From Oscillospiraceae bacterium (GTDB lineage: Bacteria > Bacillota > Clostridia > Oscillospirales > CAG-272), in assembly GCA_015064205.1 (NCBI GenBank), contig SVSR01000012.1:1-50044 (forward strand): a stretch of DNA of 50,044 bases, in the 5' to 3' direction. The stretch's first letter is position 1, and every line of letters starts with the position of its first letter. Below the pieces are notes generated by a model, which made no database searches, was not told the DNA's origin, and was given only the letters and a program-made list of their open reading frames with translations. Of this stretch, positions 1-9,997 are shown in pieces. Both the position numbers and the translations under genes were made by a program.

Positions 1-2
1 TT

Positions 3-3000
3 GTCAAAAGTAACTCTAAAGCCCTTGGATTGCCTGCGGCTATAACTATTGCGGGAGAGCCGGAGCTTCTGATACTTGCCCGTCAGATAATGTCGAAAGT
101 TATTGACGATGCATACAACAATATTTTCGATCCCAAACATGTGCCGCAAAGCTTTTATGAGCTGGCAGATATCTTTTCTCCCCGTACAAGCGACAACTCT
201 ATGTGCGAAGCTCTTATAAAGCTATATACATCACTTCAAAATTACCCCGAAGGGATAGAATTTCTGAAAATATGTTCAGACAAGCTTAAAGAGGAAGCAA
301 CACTTGAAATTTATCATAGCAAGCACGCTGAAATCATCATCTCGAAAATCGGCTCGTATGCCAACTACCTGCTAAATGAATACAGGCTGCTGGAAAACAA
401 GATTAAATCTGACGATATACTATACCCGAAGTGCGCGCCTCTGCTTTATGACGAAATCAGTTTTCTGGAGTCAATAAACGATAACATAGCAAACGCAAAA
501 TTCGACCTCGTTTACAAGTTATTCAACGCTTTTTCCGTATCAAGATTTCCAACTATAACAAAGTATTCCTCACAGCTCAAAGAAGATTATATATCACTCA
601 GGGAAAAGCTTAAATGCGAGGTTATAGCTAAACTTAAAGATCTTTTTGGCAAAGATGCAAGTGTTCTTCGTGAAGAAACCGAACTGACGTCAGAGCTTAT
701 ATATACCGTATACTCGATTCTATACAGATTCGATATTCTTTTTACAAGTGAGAAAAAGCGCCTCGGCCGACTCGATTTCAGCGACCTTGAACGTTATACC
801 CTTGATCTTTTGTATAAAAACGGCTCTCCAACTGATATTGCGCACGAAATATCTAAGACGTTTGACGAAATATACATTGACGAATACCAGGATACCAACT
901 ATGTTCAAGACTTGATTTTCTCATCTATATCAAAGCCTGATAACCGCTTTATGGTTGGCGATATAAAGCAGAGTATTTACAGTTTCAGAGGAGCCGCTCC
1001 CGAAAGCTTTTCTAATTACCGCGATGCGTTTGTTAATTATGAAAGCGAAGCAGGGAAAGAATCGACTGCGAACACAATCTTTTTGTCAAGTAACTTCAGA
1101 TGTGACAGTACGGTTGTAGATTTTTGCAATACCGTTTTTTCCTGTTTGTTCAGGAATGCAACGGGAAGAATTCCTTATTATGATTCAGACAATCTGGATT
1201 GCTCAAAAATCGATGGTGATAAATTCACTTCCCCTGTAAATATAATCTTAGCCGGTGAAAACAGTGATCCTGAATCTAAATACATCAGCGAAGCAAAGTA
1301 TATTGCAGGCGAGATAAAGAGGCTTATAACAAGCGAAAAGAAAAAGGACGGAGCACCGATAAGGCCCTCTGATATTGCCATACTTACCAAAGCAAGAGCA
1401 TCTTCAATACCGATTGAAAATGCTCTTAACGATTTGGGGGTTCAATGCTCAAACAACATAGAAACAGAATTTTTTGAAAACTCGGAAATTCTGCTTGTTA
1501 TGGCTCTGTTAAACACTATCGACAATCCCCTTCGTGATATTTACCTTGCAGGAACGCTCAAAAGTCCGCTGTTTAATTTCACCCTTGATGATCTTGTTAT
1601 AATTCGAGCTTTTGACAGAACCAAATCACTGTATGAAGCGCTCGCTTTATACACTGATGAAACAGGATTTGAAAAAGGAAAGTATTTTCTTGAAAGATTA
1701 GAGTATTTCAGAACGCTTGCTTCGGGAAGTAAAGTAGACCGTCTTATACGTAAGCTTTACCATGAATGCGGTCTTTTCAAAATAGTATCCTCTTCTCTTC
1801 CTGACGGTGCAAAACCCGGATCTGCACGCGACAATCTTGTTCTGTTATATAAATATGCAAAAGATTTTGAAGCAAGCTCATTTAAAGGGTTAAACAGCTT
1901 TATACAATACGTTAACGATATAATCGCCCAGAAGACGAAGATACCCGTAAAATCAAAGGCTGGTGCAGCCGATGCAGTTCAGATAATGACGATCCATGCA
2001 TCAAAAGGCCTTGAATTTCCGGTAGTTTTTCTTGCGGCAGCTCACAAAAGGGCAAACACGCAGGATAAGAGTAACATTATTCTTATTGACAGGCATGCAG
2101 GTGCTTCGATAGACCTTCCGGGCCCAATACTTGGTTTAAAGAAAAAAACTTTTCATAAAAAAGCGCTTGAATACGTTTATGACGACAACACATATGAAGA
2201 AACTATGCGCGTACTTTACGTTGCGCTTACACGTGCGCGTGAAAGGCTTTATATAACGGGCGAATACAAGGATCCTGAAAAGGAATATGAGAAAATCTGT
2301 AAAGAAGCTTTAAACGTATGTCCCTATACTATACTCAAAAACCATCCTTATATGAAACTTGTGCTTATTCCTGTTTTATCTGCAGCTTATAACTCTGAAG
2401 ATAAATGCAGAATAACACTTCCAAAAATTGATCAGGTAAATATATCAGAAGTTATTTCAGATTCAGCACAAGTTACACATGACAAAAAAGAATCTAAAAA
2501 TATCTTAGAACAGATAAGACACCAGCTTGATTTTGTATATCCGCACGCAAATTCTTTGAATATCCCCTCAAAGCTTTCTGTTTCTTCTCTTTCAAGATCA
2601 ATACTTGATGAAGGTGTATCATTTGAAAGTGATGAAAACGCTCTTCTTAACAAGCTTCTTGATACAAAGCCTGATTTCATTACAAAAACACCTAAAGAAT
2701 CGACAGCGGCTGACCGCGGTACTGCAACTCACATATTCATGCAGTTCTGTAACTTCAAGAATGTTGAAGAAAATGGCGCTGTAAAAGAAATAGAACGTTT
2801 GCTTTCTTTAAATTATTTCGGTAATGAAACGGCAGAGCTTATAAACTGCGAGCAAGTCGAAAAATTTTTTGAGGGAGAACTCTACCAAAACACTATTAAA
2901 AGCGCAACAAAGCTCTGGCGCGAATACCGCTTCAACGTTGAACTTCCGGCACACGTGTTTACAAGCGATCCCGAAAAGCGCTCAGCGCTTCGTGGCGAGA

Positions 3001-3275
3001 CTCTGTTCGTTCAGGGAATAATAGACTGCTTTACTCAAAATCCTGATACAAGCTTCACTCTTATAGACTACAAAACTGACCACATGCCCTTTTCAATGAA
3101 GAAAAACAAAAAAGATTTTGAAGCAATGCTATCGAAAAGGCATGCTGAGCAGTTAAAGTATTACAAACGCGCTCTTGAAATTTTAACTAAAAAGCCGGTT
3201 GACAATGTTCTTATATACTCTTTTGCTCTTAACAAAGCAATAGATATAACCGACATGTGCGATTTTGAAGATTAA
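3..3275 (+). CDS. addA: ATP-dependent helicase/nuclease subunit A (AddA), 5' end outside window
   Basis: This is the catalytic UvrD-type helicase and nuclease subunit of the AddAB recombination and repair complex, which resects double-strand breaks in the cytoplasm. The reading frame is open to the left edge, so the N-terminus with the Walker A motif is missing. Visible helicase motifs are DEYQDTN (Walker B, near base 879), GDIKQSIYSFRGA (about 957-996), TIHASKGLEF (about 1990-2020) and ALTRARERL (about 2224-2250). The C-terminal RecB-like nuclease core is seen as LIDYKTDH near base 3060. AddB is expected just upstream. The stop lies 15 bp before the GNAT gene, which has its own ribosome binding site, so the genes are probably co-transcribed. 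The motif set fits AddA better than UvrD or PcrA, which lack the terminal nuclease. Confidence 0.95.
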   Translation, partial: VKSNSKALGLPAAITIAGEPELLILARQIMSKVIDDAYNNIFDPKHVPQSFYELADIFSPRTSDNSMCEALIKLYTSLQNYPEGIEFLKICSDKLKEEATLEIYHSKHAEIIISKIGSYANYLLNEYRLLENKIKSDDILYPKCAPLLYDEISFLESINDNIANAKFDLVYKLFNAFSVSRFPTITKYSSQLKEDYISLREKLKCEVIAKLKDLFGKDASVLREETELTSELIYTVYSILYRFDILFTSEKKRLGRLDFSDLERYTLDLLYKNGSPTDIAHEISKTFDEIYIDEYQDTNYVQDLIFSSISKPDNRFMVGDIKQSIYSFRGAAPESFSNYRDAFVNYESEAGKESTANTIFLSSNFRCDSTVVDFCNTVFSCLFRNATGRIPYYDSDNLDCSKIDGDKFTSPVNIILAGENSDPESKYISEAKYIAGEIKRLITSEKKKDGAPIRPSDIAILTKARASSIPIENALNDLGVQCSNNIETEFFENSEILLVMALLNTIDNPLRDIYLAGTLKSPLFNFTLDDLVIIRAFDRTKSLYEALALYTDETGFEKGKYFLERLEYFRTLASGSKVDRLIRKLYHECGLFKIVSSSLPDGAKPGSARDNLVLLYKYAKDFEASSFKGLNSFIQYVNDIIAQKTKIPVKSKAGAADAVQIMTIHASKGLEFPVVFLAAAHKRANTQDKSNIILIDRHAGASIDLPGPILGLKKKTFHKKALEYVYDDNTYEETMRVLYVALTRARERLYITGEYKDPEKEYEKICKEALNVCPYTILKNHPYMKLVLIPVLSAAYNSEDKCRITLPKIDQVNISEVISDSAQVTHDKKESKNILEQIRHQLDFVYPHANSLNIPSKLSVSSLSRSILDEGVSFESDENALLNKLLDTKPDFITKTPKESTAADRGTATHIFMQFCNFKNVEENGAVKEIERLLSLNYFGNETAELINCEQVEKFFEGELYQNTIKSATKLWREYRFNVELPAHVFTSDPEKRSALRGETLFVQGIIDCFTQNPDTSFTLIDYKTDHMPFSMKKNKKDFEAMLSKRHAEQLKYYKRALEILTKKPVDNVLIYSFALNKAIDITDMCDFED

Positions 3276-3290
3276 AAGGAAGCAAACATT

Positions 3291-3962
3291 ATGATAATAT
3301 GTGAAGAAAAAGCCTTTGAAAGAATACTTTCGCTTGGGTTTTGCGATACGGCGGTACCTGTATCTGTAAGGCAAAACATAGGTGAAGAAGCTGTGATAAC
3401 AGTTCTGCCTTCGCTGAAAAATACTGCCAAAGCCTTCGAAATGTTGTTTTCAGGAAGATATTTTTCAAAACAAGCGCATGAATGGCTGAGAGAAAAAGTT
3501 TGTCCGTTCATGTATGAAATGGGATACAAGGATAACAGGCAAAGCAGAAAAATAACTCAGATAATGACAATGGACAGTGACTCTTCTCTTCCTGACGGTA
3601 ATTGTCATATACTCAAATCTGATATGCCGAATCTTACCTCAGCCGACGTTTCATCGCTTATTGAATTCGGCCATATAGTGGCTGTCAAAATTCTTGATGA
3701 CAAAATCGTATCCGTTGCATATACAAACCTTAATCCAACAGATTGCAGTGCTGTCGAGATTGGTGTTGAAACTGCTACCGGTTACAGAAAACGCGGATTT
3801 GCAAAAGATGCATTATGCACGCTTATAAACGAACTTAAAAAAATGAATATTTCCCCGATATACGTGTGTTCAAAGACCAACCGTGCGTCAATAAAGCTTG
3901 CAAAGTCTTTGAATTTTAAAACTGAAGCTATCGAATACAACTATGTATTCAGACGCATTTAA
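3291..3962 (+). CDS. GNAT family N-acetyltransferase
   Basis: A 223-residue protein whose C-terminal half looks like a GNAT acyl-CoA-dependent acetyltransferase. The acetyl-CoA-binding motif A is visible as VEIGVETATGYRKRGFA (the R-x-x-G-x-A loop is RKRGFA), followed by an alpha helix and then motif B, NRASIKLAKSLNFK. The N-terminal ~110 residues are not recognisable and may be a substrate-selecting domain or a degenerate second GNAT fold. The substrate cannot be predicted. It sits between addA (15 bp upstream) and rqcH (14 bp downstream), all on one strand, suggesting one transcript; no functional link to repair or ribosome rescue is obvious. SD-like AAAGGA precedes the ATG. Confidence 0.8.
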   Translation: MIICEEKAFERILSLGFCDTAVPVSVRQNIGEEAVITVLPSLKNTAKAFEMLFSGRYFSKQAHEWLREKVCPFMYEMGYKDNRQSRKITQIMTMDSDSSLPDGNCHILKSDMPNLTSADVSSLIEFGHIVAVKILDDKIVSVAYTNLNPTDCSAVEIGVETATGYRKRGFAKDALCTLINELKKMNISPIYVCSKTNRASIKLAKSLNFKTEAIEYNYVFRRI

Positions 3963-3976
3963 GAAAGGTAAAAACA

Positions 3977-5731
3977 ATGGCTTTTGATGCAGGCATGCTT
4001 GCCGCAACTTTAAATGAGATATCAAATATAGCTGTACCCGGCCGTGTTGAAAAGGTCCTCCAACCCACGCATGATGAAATTGTACTTCTTATGCACAGCG
4101 ACTCGGGGAGTGTCAGATTATCCATATCTGCCTCAACCAACACTCCGAGAATTAACATAACAAACGAAGCAAAAGAAAATCCAAAAGCTCCTCCTATGTT
4201 CTGCATGCTTTTACGAAAACATTTAAACGGGGCTAAGCTTACAAGCGTTCGCCAGCTTTCTTTTGAGCGCGCTGCCGAACTTACTTTTGATTCACGAGAC
4301 GATCTCGGTTACAGATGCGAAAAATATCTCATTGCAGAAACAATGGGAAAATACAGCAACATCATACTTTTGTCAAATGAGCGTAAAATAATAAGCGCTC
4401 TTCGTATAATTGATTTTTCATCAAACACAAAGCGTCAGATTCTCCCCGGTATGATATATGAGCTGCCGCCGTCAGGCGGAAGACTTGATCCGCTACTCTC
4501 AACAAAAGAAGATTTTTACAATAAGTTATCCAATATATCCGCCGAAACCTCTTGTGAAAAATTTCTCCTCTCGTCGTTCATGGGAATAAGCCCTCTTATA
4601 GCGCGTGAAATAACATACAGAGCCACGGGAAATACAAGCGCTGTACTTTGTGAGAGTAATAAAGATAAACTATACTCATCGTTTTCTGATATATTCTGCA
4701 ATGTAGCAAGAAAGCAATTTAAGCCCGTGCTCATCGCTGACCAAAACGGTAAGATGATCGAGTTTTCGTATACCGATATAAAGCAGTATGAAAATAATGG
4801 TATCGTTCGAGTGCTTGATTCATTTGCAGAGCTTTTCGAAACGTATTACGGTTCAAGAGAGCGCGCCGAAAGGATTCGCCAGCGTGCAAGCGACGTATTA
4901 AGACTTCTGACTAATGCTGAAACAAGACTTACAAAAAAACTCGCGGCTCAGAAAAACGAATTATCCGATTGTGCTGACAAAGATAAATACAGAATTTTCG
5001 GCGATCTTATCATGTCATCTCTTCATTTAATAAAAAAAGGTGATAAAGAGGCACTGTTAACCGATTATTACAGTGAAGATCAAAACGAAGTCAAAATACC
5101 GCTTGACGAAAAGCTAACTCCGTCGCAAAACGCACAAAGATACTATAAAAGATATAACAAAGCCAAAACTGCTGAAAATATTCTGGCAAAACAGCTAGGC
5201 CTTGCACAAAAAGAACTTGAGTATATATATACGGTATTCGACTCGCTGTCAAAATGCGAAAGCGAAGCAGATATTGCCGAAATACGCAGTGAGCTGTATC
5301 ACGCAGGTTATGCTTCGAAAATGAAAAACTACGCCGAGCAGAAAAAGCACGCGCCTAAACCACTCGAGTTTACGTCAGAATCCGGTTACAGAATACTTTG
5401 CGGTAAAAATAACAGCCAGAACGATTATATTACCACAAAGCTTGCAGGCAAGTTCGATTTATGGTTCCACGTAAAAAATGCGCCCGGATCACACGTTATT
5501 CTCATGTCCGGCGGTGAGGAGCCGGATGCCGTTGATTTTACTCAAGCCGCGACAATAGCTGCGTACTACTCAAAGTTATCCGATGGTGAGAGTGTGGCCG
5601 TTGACTATACTCAGGTTAAGAACGTAAAAAAGCCAAACGGATCAAAACCAGGCTTTGTTATATATACAACAAACTATACCGCTTACGTTACACCCGATCG
5701 TGAGTTAGTTGAAAAACTTAAAAAGAAATAG
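3977..5731 (+). CDS. rqcH: Ribosome quality control protein RqcH (NFACT family)
   Basis: RqcH binds obstructed 50S subunits carrying peptidyl-tRNA and directs addition of C-terminal alanine tails that mark stalled nascent chains for degradation. The 584-residue length and architecture fit: NFACT-N domain (about 1-200) with the usual MAFDAGMLAATLNE-type beginning, helix-hairpin-helix and coiled-coil middle (about 280-460, rich in Lys/Glu), and C-terminal NFACT-R domain with LAGKFDLWFHVKNAPGSHV. By simple counting, residues 97-98 are Glu-Arg where Bacillus RqcH is described as having a functional Asp-Arg pair; this needs an alignment before being read as a difference. Older annotations call the family fibronectin-binding protein FbpA. 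It is last in the addA-GNAT-rqcH unit and is followed directly by a terminator. Confidence 0.93.
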   Translation: MAFDAGMLAATLNEISNIAVPGRVEKVLQPTHDEIVLLMHSDSGSVRLSISASTNTPRINITNEAKENPKAPPMFCMLLRKHLNGAKLTSVRQLSFERAAELTFDSRDDLGYRCEKYLIAETMGKYSNIILLSNERKIISALRIIDFSSNTKRQILPGMIYELPPSGGRLDPLLSTKEDFYNKLSNISAETSCEKFLLSSFMGISPLIAREITYRATGNTSAVLCESNKDKLYSSFSDIFCNVARKQFKPVLIADQNGKMIEFSYTDIKQYENNGIVRVLDSFAELFETYYGSRERAERIRQRASDVLRLLTNAETRLTKKLAAQKNELSDCADKDKYRIFGDLIMSSLHLIKKGDKEALLTDYYSEDQNEVKIPLDEKLTPSQNAQRYYKRYNKAKTAENILAKQLGLAQKELEYIYTVFDSLSKCESEADIAEIRSELYHAGYASKMKNYAEQKKHAPKPLEFTSESGYRILCGKNNSQNDYITTKLAGKFDLWFHVKNAPGSHVILMSGGEEPDAVDFTQAATIAAYYSKLSDGESVAVDYTQVKNVKKPNGSKPGFVIYTTNYTAYVTPDRELVEKLKKK

Positions 5732-5732
5732 G

Positions 5733-5763
5733 AAAAGCTCCGAGATTTACTCGGAGCTTTTTT
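5733..5763. terminator. Bidirectional rho-independent terminator between rqcH and argF
   Basis: A 12-bp perfect stem (AAAAGCTCCGAG, 5733-5744, with its complement at 5750-5761) closes a 5-nt loop and is followed by T residues on the + strand. The A-rich left side supplies a U tract for the - strand, so it can end both rqcH and the convergent arg operon. Confidence 0.9.
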
Positions 5764-5776
5764 ACTTGAATCTATA

Positions 5777-6685
5777 TTATTTATCGCCAAGGCACTTAAC
5801 AAGAACTGCCTTTTGAACATGAAGTCTATTTTCTGCTTCATCAAAAATCTCGTCCGCATGTGCTTCAAAAACCTTTGCTGTGATTTCTTCCTCACGGTGT
5901 GCAGGCAGGCAATGCTGTACCATAACGTCAGACTTGGCAACGTCTATCACACTATCGTTTATTTGATAGTTTTTAAATATCTTGCGTCTTTCTTCCGCTT
6001 CGGATTCCTGACCCATAGAAGCCCATACGTCTGTAAAGAGCACATCGGCATCGGCTGCTGCTTCAAGAATGTTGTCTGTACACAAAAATTCGCCGTTTTC
6101 GCTTGCCCAATTCATGATATCAGCATCAGGCTCGTATCCCTTAGGGCAAGCAACGCTTACCTTCATACCCATTTTTATGCCGCCTACTATCAGCGAGTTT
6201 GTCATATTATTACCGTCGCCGATATAGCACATTTTCTTACCTTCAAGATTTCCCTTATGCTCTCTCATCGTCATAAGATCAGCAAGGACCTGGCAGGGGT
6301 GGCAATAGTCTGTAAGACCGTTGATTATCGGAATACTTCCATACTCTGCAAGAGCTTCAACCTCAGCCTGTGCAAAGGTTCTTATCATAATTCCGTCAAG
6401 ATAACGGGAAAGCACGCGAGCCGTGTCCTCGACGGGCTCTCCGCGTCCGATCTGCAGATCGCGCGAGCTCAAAAACAGAGCGTTTCCGCCAAGATCGTAC
6501 ATGCCAACCTCAAAGGATACACGAGTTCTTGTTGATGATTTTTCAAAAATCATACCAAGCGTCTTACCTTTGAGCAGATGATGCTCAATACCGTGCTTTT
6601 TTTCATATTTAAGCTGGTCAGCTATGTTAAGTATTTCTATTATCTCTTTCTTGGAAAGATCCATTAACTTAAGTAAATGCTTCAT
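5777..6685 (-). CDS. argF: Ornithine carbamoyltransferase
   Basis: Catalyses carbamoyl phosphate plus ornithine to citrulline in arginine biosynthesis. The carbamoyl-phosphate motif SSTRTR and the ornithine-binding HCLPAHR near the C-terminus are both present, together with DYCHPCQ in the middle; these separate OTCase from aspartate carbamoyltransferase. A GTG three codons upstream (6694) lies inside the Shine-Dalgarno AAAGGTGA, so the ATG at 6685 is the better start (302 residues, usual size). It is the last gene of argC-J-B-D-F, 16 bp after argD. Being in the biosynthetic operon and lacking arcA/arcC neighbours favours an anabolic role. Confidence 0.95.
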   Translation of the reverse strand: MKHLLKLMDLSKKEIIEILNIADQLKYEKKHGIEHHLLKGKTLGMIFEKSSTRTRVSFEVGMYDLGGNALFLSSRDLQIGRGEPVEDTARVLSRYLDGIMIRTFAQAEVEALAEYGSIPIINGLTDYCHPCQVLADLMTMREHKGNLEGKKMCYIGDGNNMTNSLIVGGIKMGMKVSVACPKGYEPDADIMNWASENGEFLCTDNILEAAADADVLFTDVWASMGQESEAEERRKIFKNYQINDSVIDVAKSDVMVQHCLPAHREEEITAKVFEAHADEIFDEAENRLHVQKAVLVKCLGDK

Positions 6686-6701
6686 AAAAATCACCTTTCT
6701 T

Positions 6702-7868
6702 TCATTCGGGCTTTGCCGCTTCTTTAATTACCTCAATGGCTGTTCTAAGCTGATCCATCGGTATATTGAGAGCCGGGAGAAGTCTTACTTTACGCTTCGC
6801 TTTTATCGGCATAACGCCGTTTTCCATACATTTTGCAATAACCTCAGAAGCATCTCGCTCAGTTTCAATACCGAGCATGAGTCCGAGTCCGGTTACGCTT
6901 TTGATACCCGGTGCGCCCTCAAGCGAAGATTTAATGTAATCGCTTCTCTCTTTAACACCTTCAAGAAGCTCGTTGTCGAGCCTTTCAAATATGCTGAGCG
7001 CTCCTGCACATGCAATCGGATTACCGCCGAATGTAGAACCGTGGTCACCGCGTCCTAAAACATTGCACGTTTTTTCGTTAAACATGGTAGCTCCGATCGG
7101 GAGTCCGCCGCCGAGCCCCTTAGCCGTGCTGACAATATCGGGAGTTATACCAAAGTTCATATATCCGTAAAGCTTACCTGTACGTCCGTTGCCGCACTGT
7201 ACCTCGTCTGCAATAAGAAGTATATCTTTTTCTTTAGCTATTTTAACAACCGTTTCAACAAAGTCTTTATCAAGCGGATTAACACCGCCCTCGCCCTGAA
7301 GCGGCTCAAACATAATTGCAGCCACTTTGTTTTCAACGGCAAGCTTTTCAAGCATCACGCTGTTGTTTGTTTCACAGTAGATAAATCCCTCTGTGAGAGG
7401 AGTGAACGTCTTATGGAAAACGTCCTGTCCCGTCGCAGCAAGTGTCGTTATTGTTCTGCCATGAAAGCTTCCCGTAAGAGTTATTATGTTATAATATTCT
7501 GCTCCGTGTTTTTCTGCCGCGTATTTACGCGCAGTCTTTATAGCGCACTCGTTTGCTTCAGCTCCGGAGTTAGAGAAAAAAACCTTTTTCATTCCAGTTT
7601 TTTCGCACATAAGTTGTGCAAGCTTTGCACAGGGAGCGCTGTAATAAAGATTTGATGTATGCTGAAAAAGGTTTATCTGCTCGTTAACAACTTTTATCCA
7701 TTTATCATCACACAAGCCAAACGTATTTACGGCAATTCCCGTGGAAAGGTCTATATATTCCTTGCCATGTGAATCCTTAACTATGCTACCCTTTCCTGAT
7801 ACTATCTCAACAGGAAAACGGGCATACGTATCAGCAACGTAAGTTGAATCAAGTATTTTTATATCCAT
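6702..7868 (-). CDS. argD: Acetylornithine aminotransferase
   Basis: A class III PLP-dependent aminotransferase (388 residues, normal length) that converts N-acetylglutamate semialdehyde to N-acetylornithine with glutamate as amino donor. Recognisable features are SNSGAEANECAIK, SFHGRTITTL, the PLP-contacting LIADEVQCGNGRTG and the Schiff-base lysine in STAKGLGGGLPIGA. It lies 16 bp upstream of argF and 18 bp downstream of argB. AAGGGTG precedes the ATG at a normal distance. A role in other omega-aminotransfers cannot be excluded, but the operon makes argD the natural reading. Confidence 0.95.
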   Translation of the reverse strand: MDIKILDSTYVADTYARFPVEIVSGKGSIVKDSHGKEYIDLSTGIAVNTFGLCDDKWIKVVNEQINLFQHTSNLYYSAPCAKLAQLMCEKTGMKKVFFSNSGAEANECAIKTARKYAAEKHGAEYYNIITLTGSFHGRTITTLAATGQDVFHKTFTPLTEGFIYCETNNSVMLEKLAVENKVAAIMFEPLQGEGGVNPLDKDFVETVVKIAKEKDILLIADEVQCGNGRTGKLYGYMNFGITPDIVSTAKGLGGGLPIGATMFNEKTCNVLGRGDHGSTFGGNPIACAGALSIFERLDNELLEGVKERSDYIKSSLEGAPGIKSVTGLGLMLGIETERDASEVIAKCMENGVMPIKAKRKVRLLPALNIPMDQLRTAIEVIKEAAKPE

Positions 7869-7886
7869 TATTTACACCCTTGGCTA

Positions 7887-8753
7887 TTAAAGCCTGTCTC
7901 CTGATACGAACATTGTACCGATGCCCTCATCGGTTAGCGTTTCAATAAGTATAGAGTGAGGCACTCTTCCGTCTATTATAAAGACCTTTCTAACACCGCG
8001 TCTGATTGCTTCCGTGCAACATTCGATCTTAGGTATCATACCGCCGGATATTATACCCTCGCGGATAAGGCTCGGCGTTTCGCTTACTGTTATTTTAGGA
8101 ATAAGCGTTGAAGGATCGTCTTTATCCCTGAGTATACCGCATATATCGGTCATCGAAACAAGGCTTTCCGCGCCAAGCTCTGCCGCAATCATTGCGGCAA
8201 CGGTATCTGCGTTTATGTTATATACGTTGTTATTCATATCACAACCGATAGACGATATAACAGGTATGTAGCCGTTGTCAAGCAGAATATTTATAGGTTC
8301 AACGTTAACAGATACTATCTCACCAACGTAACCGAGCTTTTCATCGAGCTGCTTTGCAACTATAAGCTTACCGTCCGGGCCGGAAAGACCAACAGACTTA
8401 CCTCCGCGGCTTTCTATAAGATTAACAAGAGATTTATTAACCTTACCGGCAAGAACCATCTGAGCAATTTCTGCAGTTTCTGCATCAGTCACTCTGAGTC
8501 CGTTTACAAATGTGCTCTCCTTGCCTACTCTTTTAAGCATGTCGCTGATCTCAGGTCCGCCGCCGTGTACAAGAACGACCTTTATTCCGATAAGCGACAG
8601 AAGAACGATATCACCCATAACGGCATTTTTCAGTTCTTCATTTATCATAGCGTTACCGCCGTATTTTACAACGATAACCTTGTCTTTATATTTCTGTATA
8701 TACGGAAGAGCTTCCGTTAATATCTGTGCCCTGTCTGTGTTATTTATCTTCAT
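7887..8753 (-). CDS. argB: Acetylglutamate kinase
   Basis: Phosphorylates N-acetylglutamate with ATP, the usual control point of the cyclic arginine pathway. The amino-acid kinase fold is shown by VVKYGGNAM near the N-terminus, LVHGGGPEIS for substrate binding, and the SGGMIPKIECC segment near residues 235-250. The protein (288 residues) has about 25 residues before the first beta strand; in this family an N-terminal helix of that kind is associated with arginine feedback-sensitive hexameric enzymes, so feedback inhibition is a reasonable inference. Coupled to argJ upstream (17 bp) and argD downstream (18 bp). SD AGAGG precedes the ATG. Confidence 0.95.
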   Translation of the reverse strand: MKINNTDRAQILTEALPYIQKYKDKVIVVKYGGNAMINEELKNAVMGDIVLLSLIGIKVVLVHGGGPEISDMLKRVGKESTFVNGLRVTDAETAEIAQMVLAGKVNKSLVNLIESRGGKSVGLSGPDGKLIVAKQLDEKLGYVGEIVSVNVEPINILLDNGYIPVISSIGCDMNNNVYNINADTVAAMIAAELGAESLVSMTDICGILRDKDDPSTLIPKITVSETPSLIREGIISGGMIPKIECCTEAIRRGVRKVFIIDGRVPHSILIETLTDEGIGTMFVSGDRL

Positions 8754-8770
8754 AATTGTGCCTCTTTTTA

Positions 8771-9982
8771 TCAGGTACGGTAATCACCGTTTATTTTAAC
8801 GTAATCATACGTAAGGTCGCAGCCCCACGCCGTAGCGCTAACTTTACCGAGGTTTAACTCGATAACTGTTGTTATCTCATCTTCCGAGAGTATCTTCTTA
8901 GCTTCGTCTTCAGAGAAATCAACGCCTGCGCCGTTTTTACAAACAATAATTTCTCCGGCCTTTGACTTGAAGTAAACGTCTATCTTATTAACGTCAACGT
9001 CAGCCTGACTATAACCTATCGCGCAAAGGACGCGTCCCCAGTTAGCGTCTGCGCCAAACATAGCCGCTTTATAAAGTGATGAAGTTACAACGGATTTAGC
9101 AACAGTCTTGGCAGTCTTGAGATCGGGTGCTGAGTTGACCTCGATTTCAAGCATCTTTGTTGCTCCCTCACCGTCACCTGCAATACACTTGCAAAGATAT
9201 ACAGTAACACTGTTGAGAGCCTTCATAAACTTGTCAAACGCTTCGCCCTCACAGTCAATTATGCCGTTACCTGCCTCACCGTTAGCAAGAACTGTTACCA
9301 TATCATTTGTTGACGTATCGCCGTCAACGCTTACCATATTAAAGGTATTTTCAATATCGCTCTTTAATGCCTTAGAAAGCATTTCGGGTGATATTTTACA
9401 GTCGGTAGTTATAAACACAAGCATCGTTGCCATATTGGGATGTATCATTCCCGAACCCTTGGCTATACCGCCGATCTTACATTCAACGCCGCCTATATCA
9501 AAGCTTACTGCTATTTCTTTAAGCTTAACGTCGGTGGTCATTATGCCGAGCGCCGCCTCTGTACTGTTATCTCCAAGTGACTCTACAAGCTTTGGCATAG
9601 CGTTTTTGATCGGTGTAATATCAAGAGGCTGGCCTATAACACCCGTTGATGCTACAACTACATCGGTTTTGTCAATACCAAGTGCATCTGCCGTAAGAGT
9701 GCACATTTTTTCTGCTATTTCTATACCGTTTGCATTGCACGTATTTGCATTACCGCTGTTGCAGATTATGGCACGTGCATAACCGTTTGCCACGTTGTTT
9801 TTTGTAACGGTTATAGGCGCGCCTTTTACAAGGTTTGTAGTATATACGCAAGCCGCAGCCGCTTTGGTTGAGCTTATTATAAGGCTTAAATCATTTTTGG
9901 TTTTATTCTTTCTTATTCCTGCATGTACGCCTGCCGCCTTAAAGCCTTTGGCCGCACATACACCACCGTTTATTATTTTCAT
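8771..9982 (-). CDS. argJ: Glutamate N-acetyltransferase / amino-acid acetyltransferase (ArgJ)
   Basis: ArgJ transfers the acetyl group from N-acetylornithine to glutamate, making the pathway cyclic, and in bifunctional forms can also use acetyl-CoA. The self-processing site is visible in KGSGMIHPNMATMLVF: ArgJ precursors cleave before the Thr of this motif to give alpha and beta chains. The C-terminal GADANWGRVLCAIGYS is also typical. A TTG five codons upstream (9997) forms part of the GAAAGGA Shine-Dalgarno, so ATG at 9982 is preferred (403 residues). It follows argC by 15 bp. No argA or argE is seen here, in keeping with a cyclic pathway. Confidence 0.95.
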   Translation of the reverse strand: MKIINGGVCAAKGFKAAGVHAGIRKNKTKNDLSLIISSTKAAAACVYTTNLVKGAPITVTKNNVANGYARAIICNSGNANTCNANGIEIAEKMCTLTADALGIDKTDVVVASTGVIGQPLDITPIKNAMPKLVESLGDNSTEAALGIMTTDVKLKEIAVSFDIGGVECKIGGIAKGSGMIHPNMATMLVFITTDCKISPEMLSKALKSDIENTFNMVSVDGDTSTNDMVTVLANGEAGNGIIDCEGEAFDKFMKALNSVTVYLCKCIAGDGEGATKMLEIEVNSAPDLKTAKTVAKSVVTSSLYKAAMFGADANWGRVLCAIGYSQADVDVNKIDVYFKSKAGEIIVCKNGAGVDFSEDEAKKILSEDEITTVIELNLGKVSATAWGCDLTYDYVKINGDYRT

Positions 9983-9997
9983 GTTAAATCCTTTCAA

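Noticed and set aside
3977-5731. Glu97-Arg98 in RqcH as loss of the functional Asp-Arg pair
   Set aside because: Counting alone cannot fix the aligned position and a conservative Glu may be normal in this clade.
5813-6535. 240-codon + strand open frame inside argF
   Set aside because: Antisense to argF with Cys/His/Tyr-rich composition typical of shadow frames and no family motif.
9108-9782. Long + strand open frame (224 codons) inside argJ
   Set aside because: It lies antisense to a clearly conserved argJ, has repetitive hydrophobic composition and no ribosome-binding site; it is a shadow frame.
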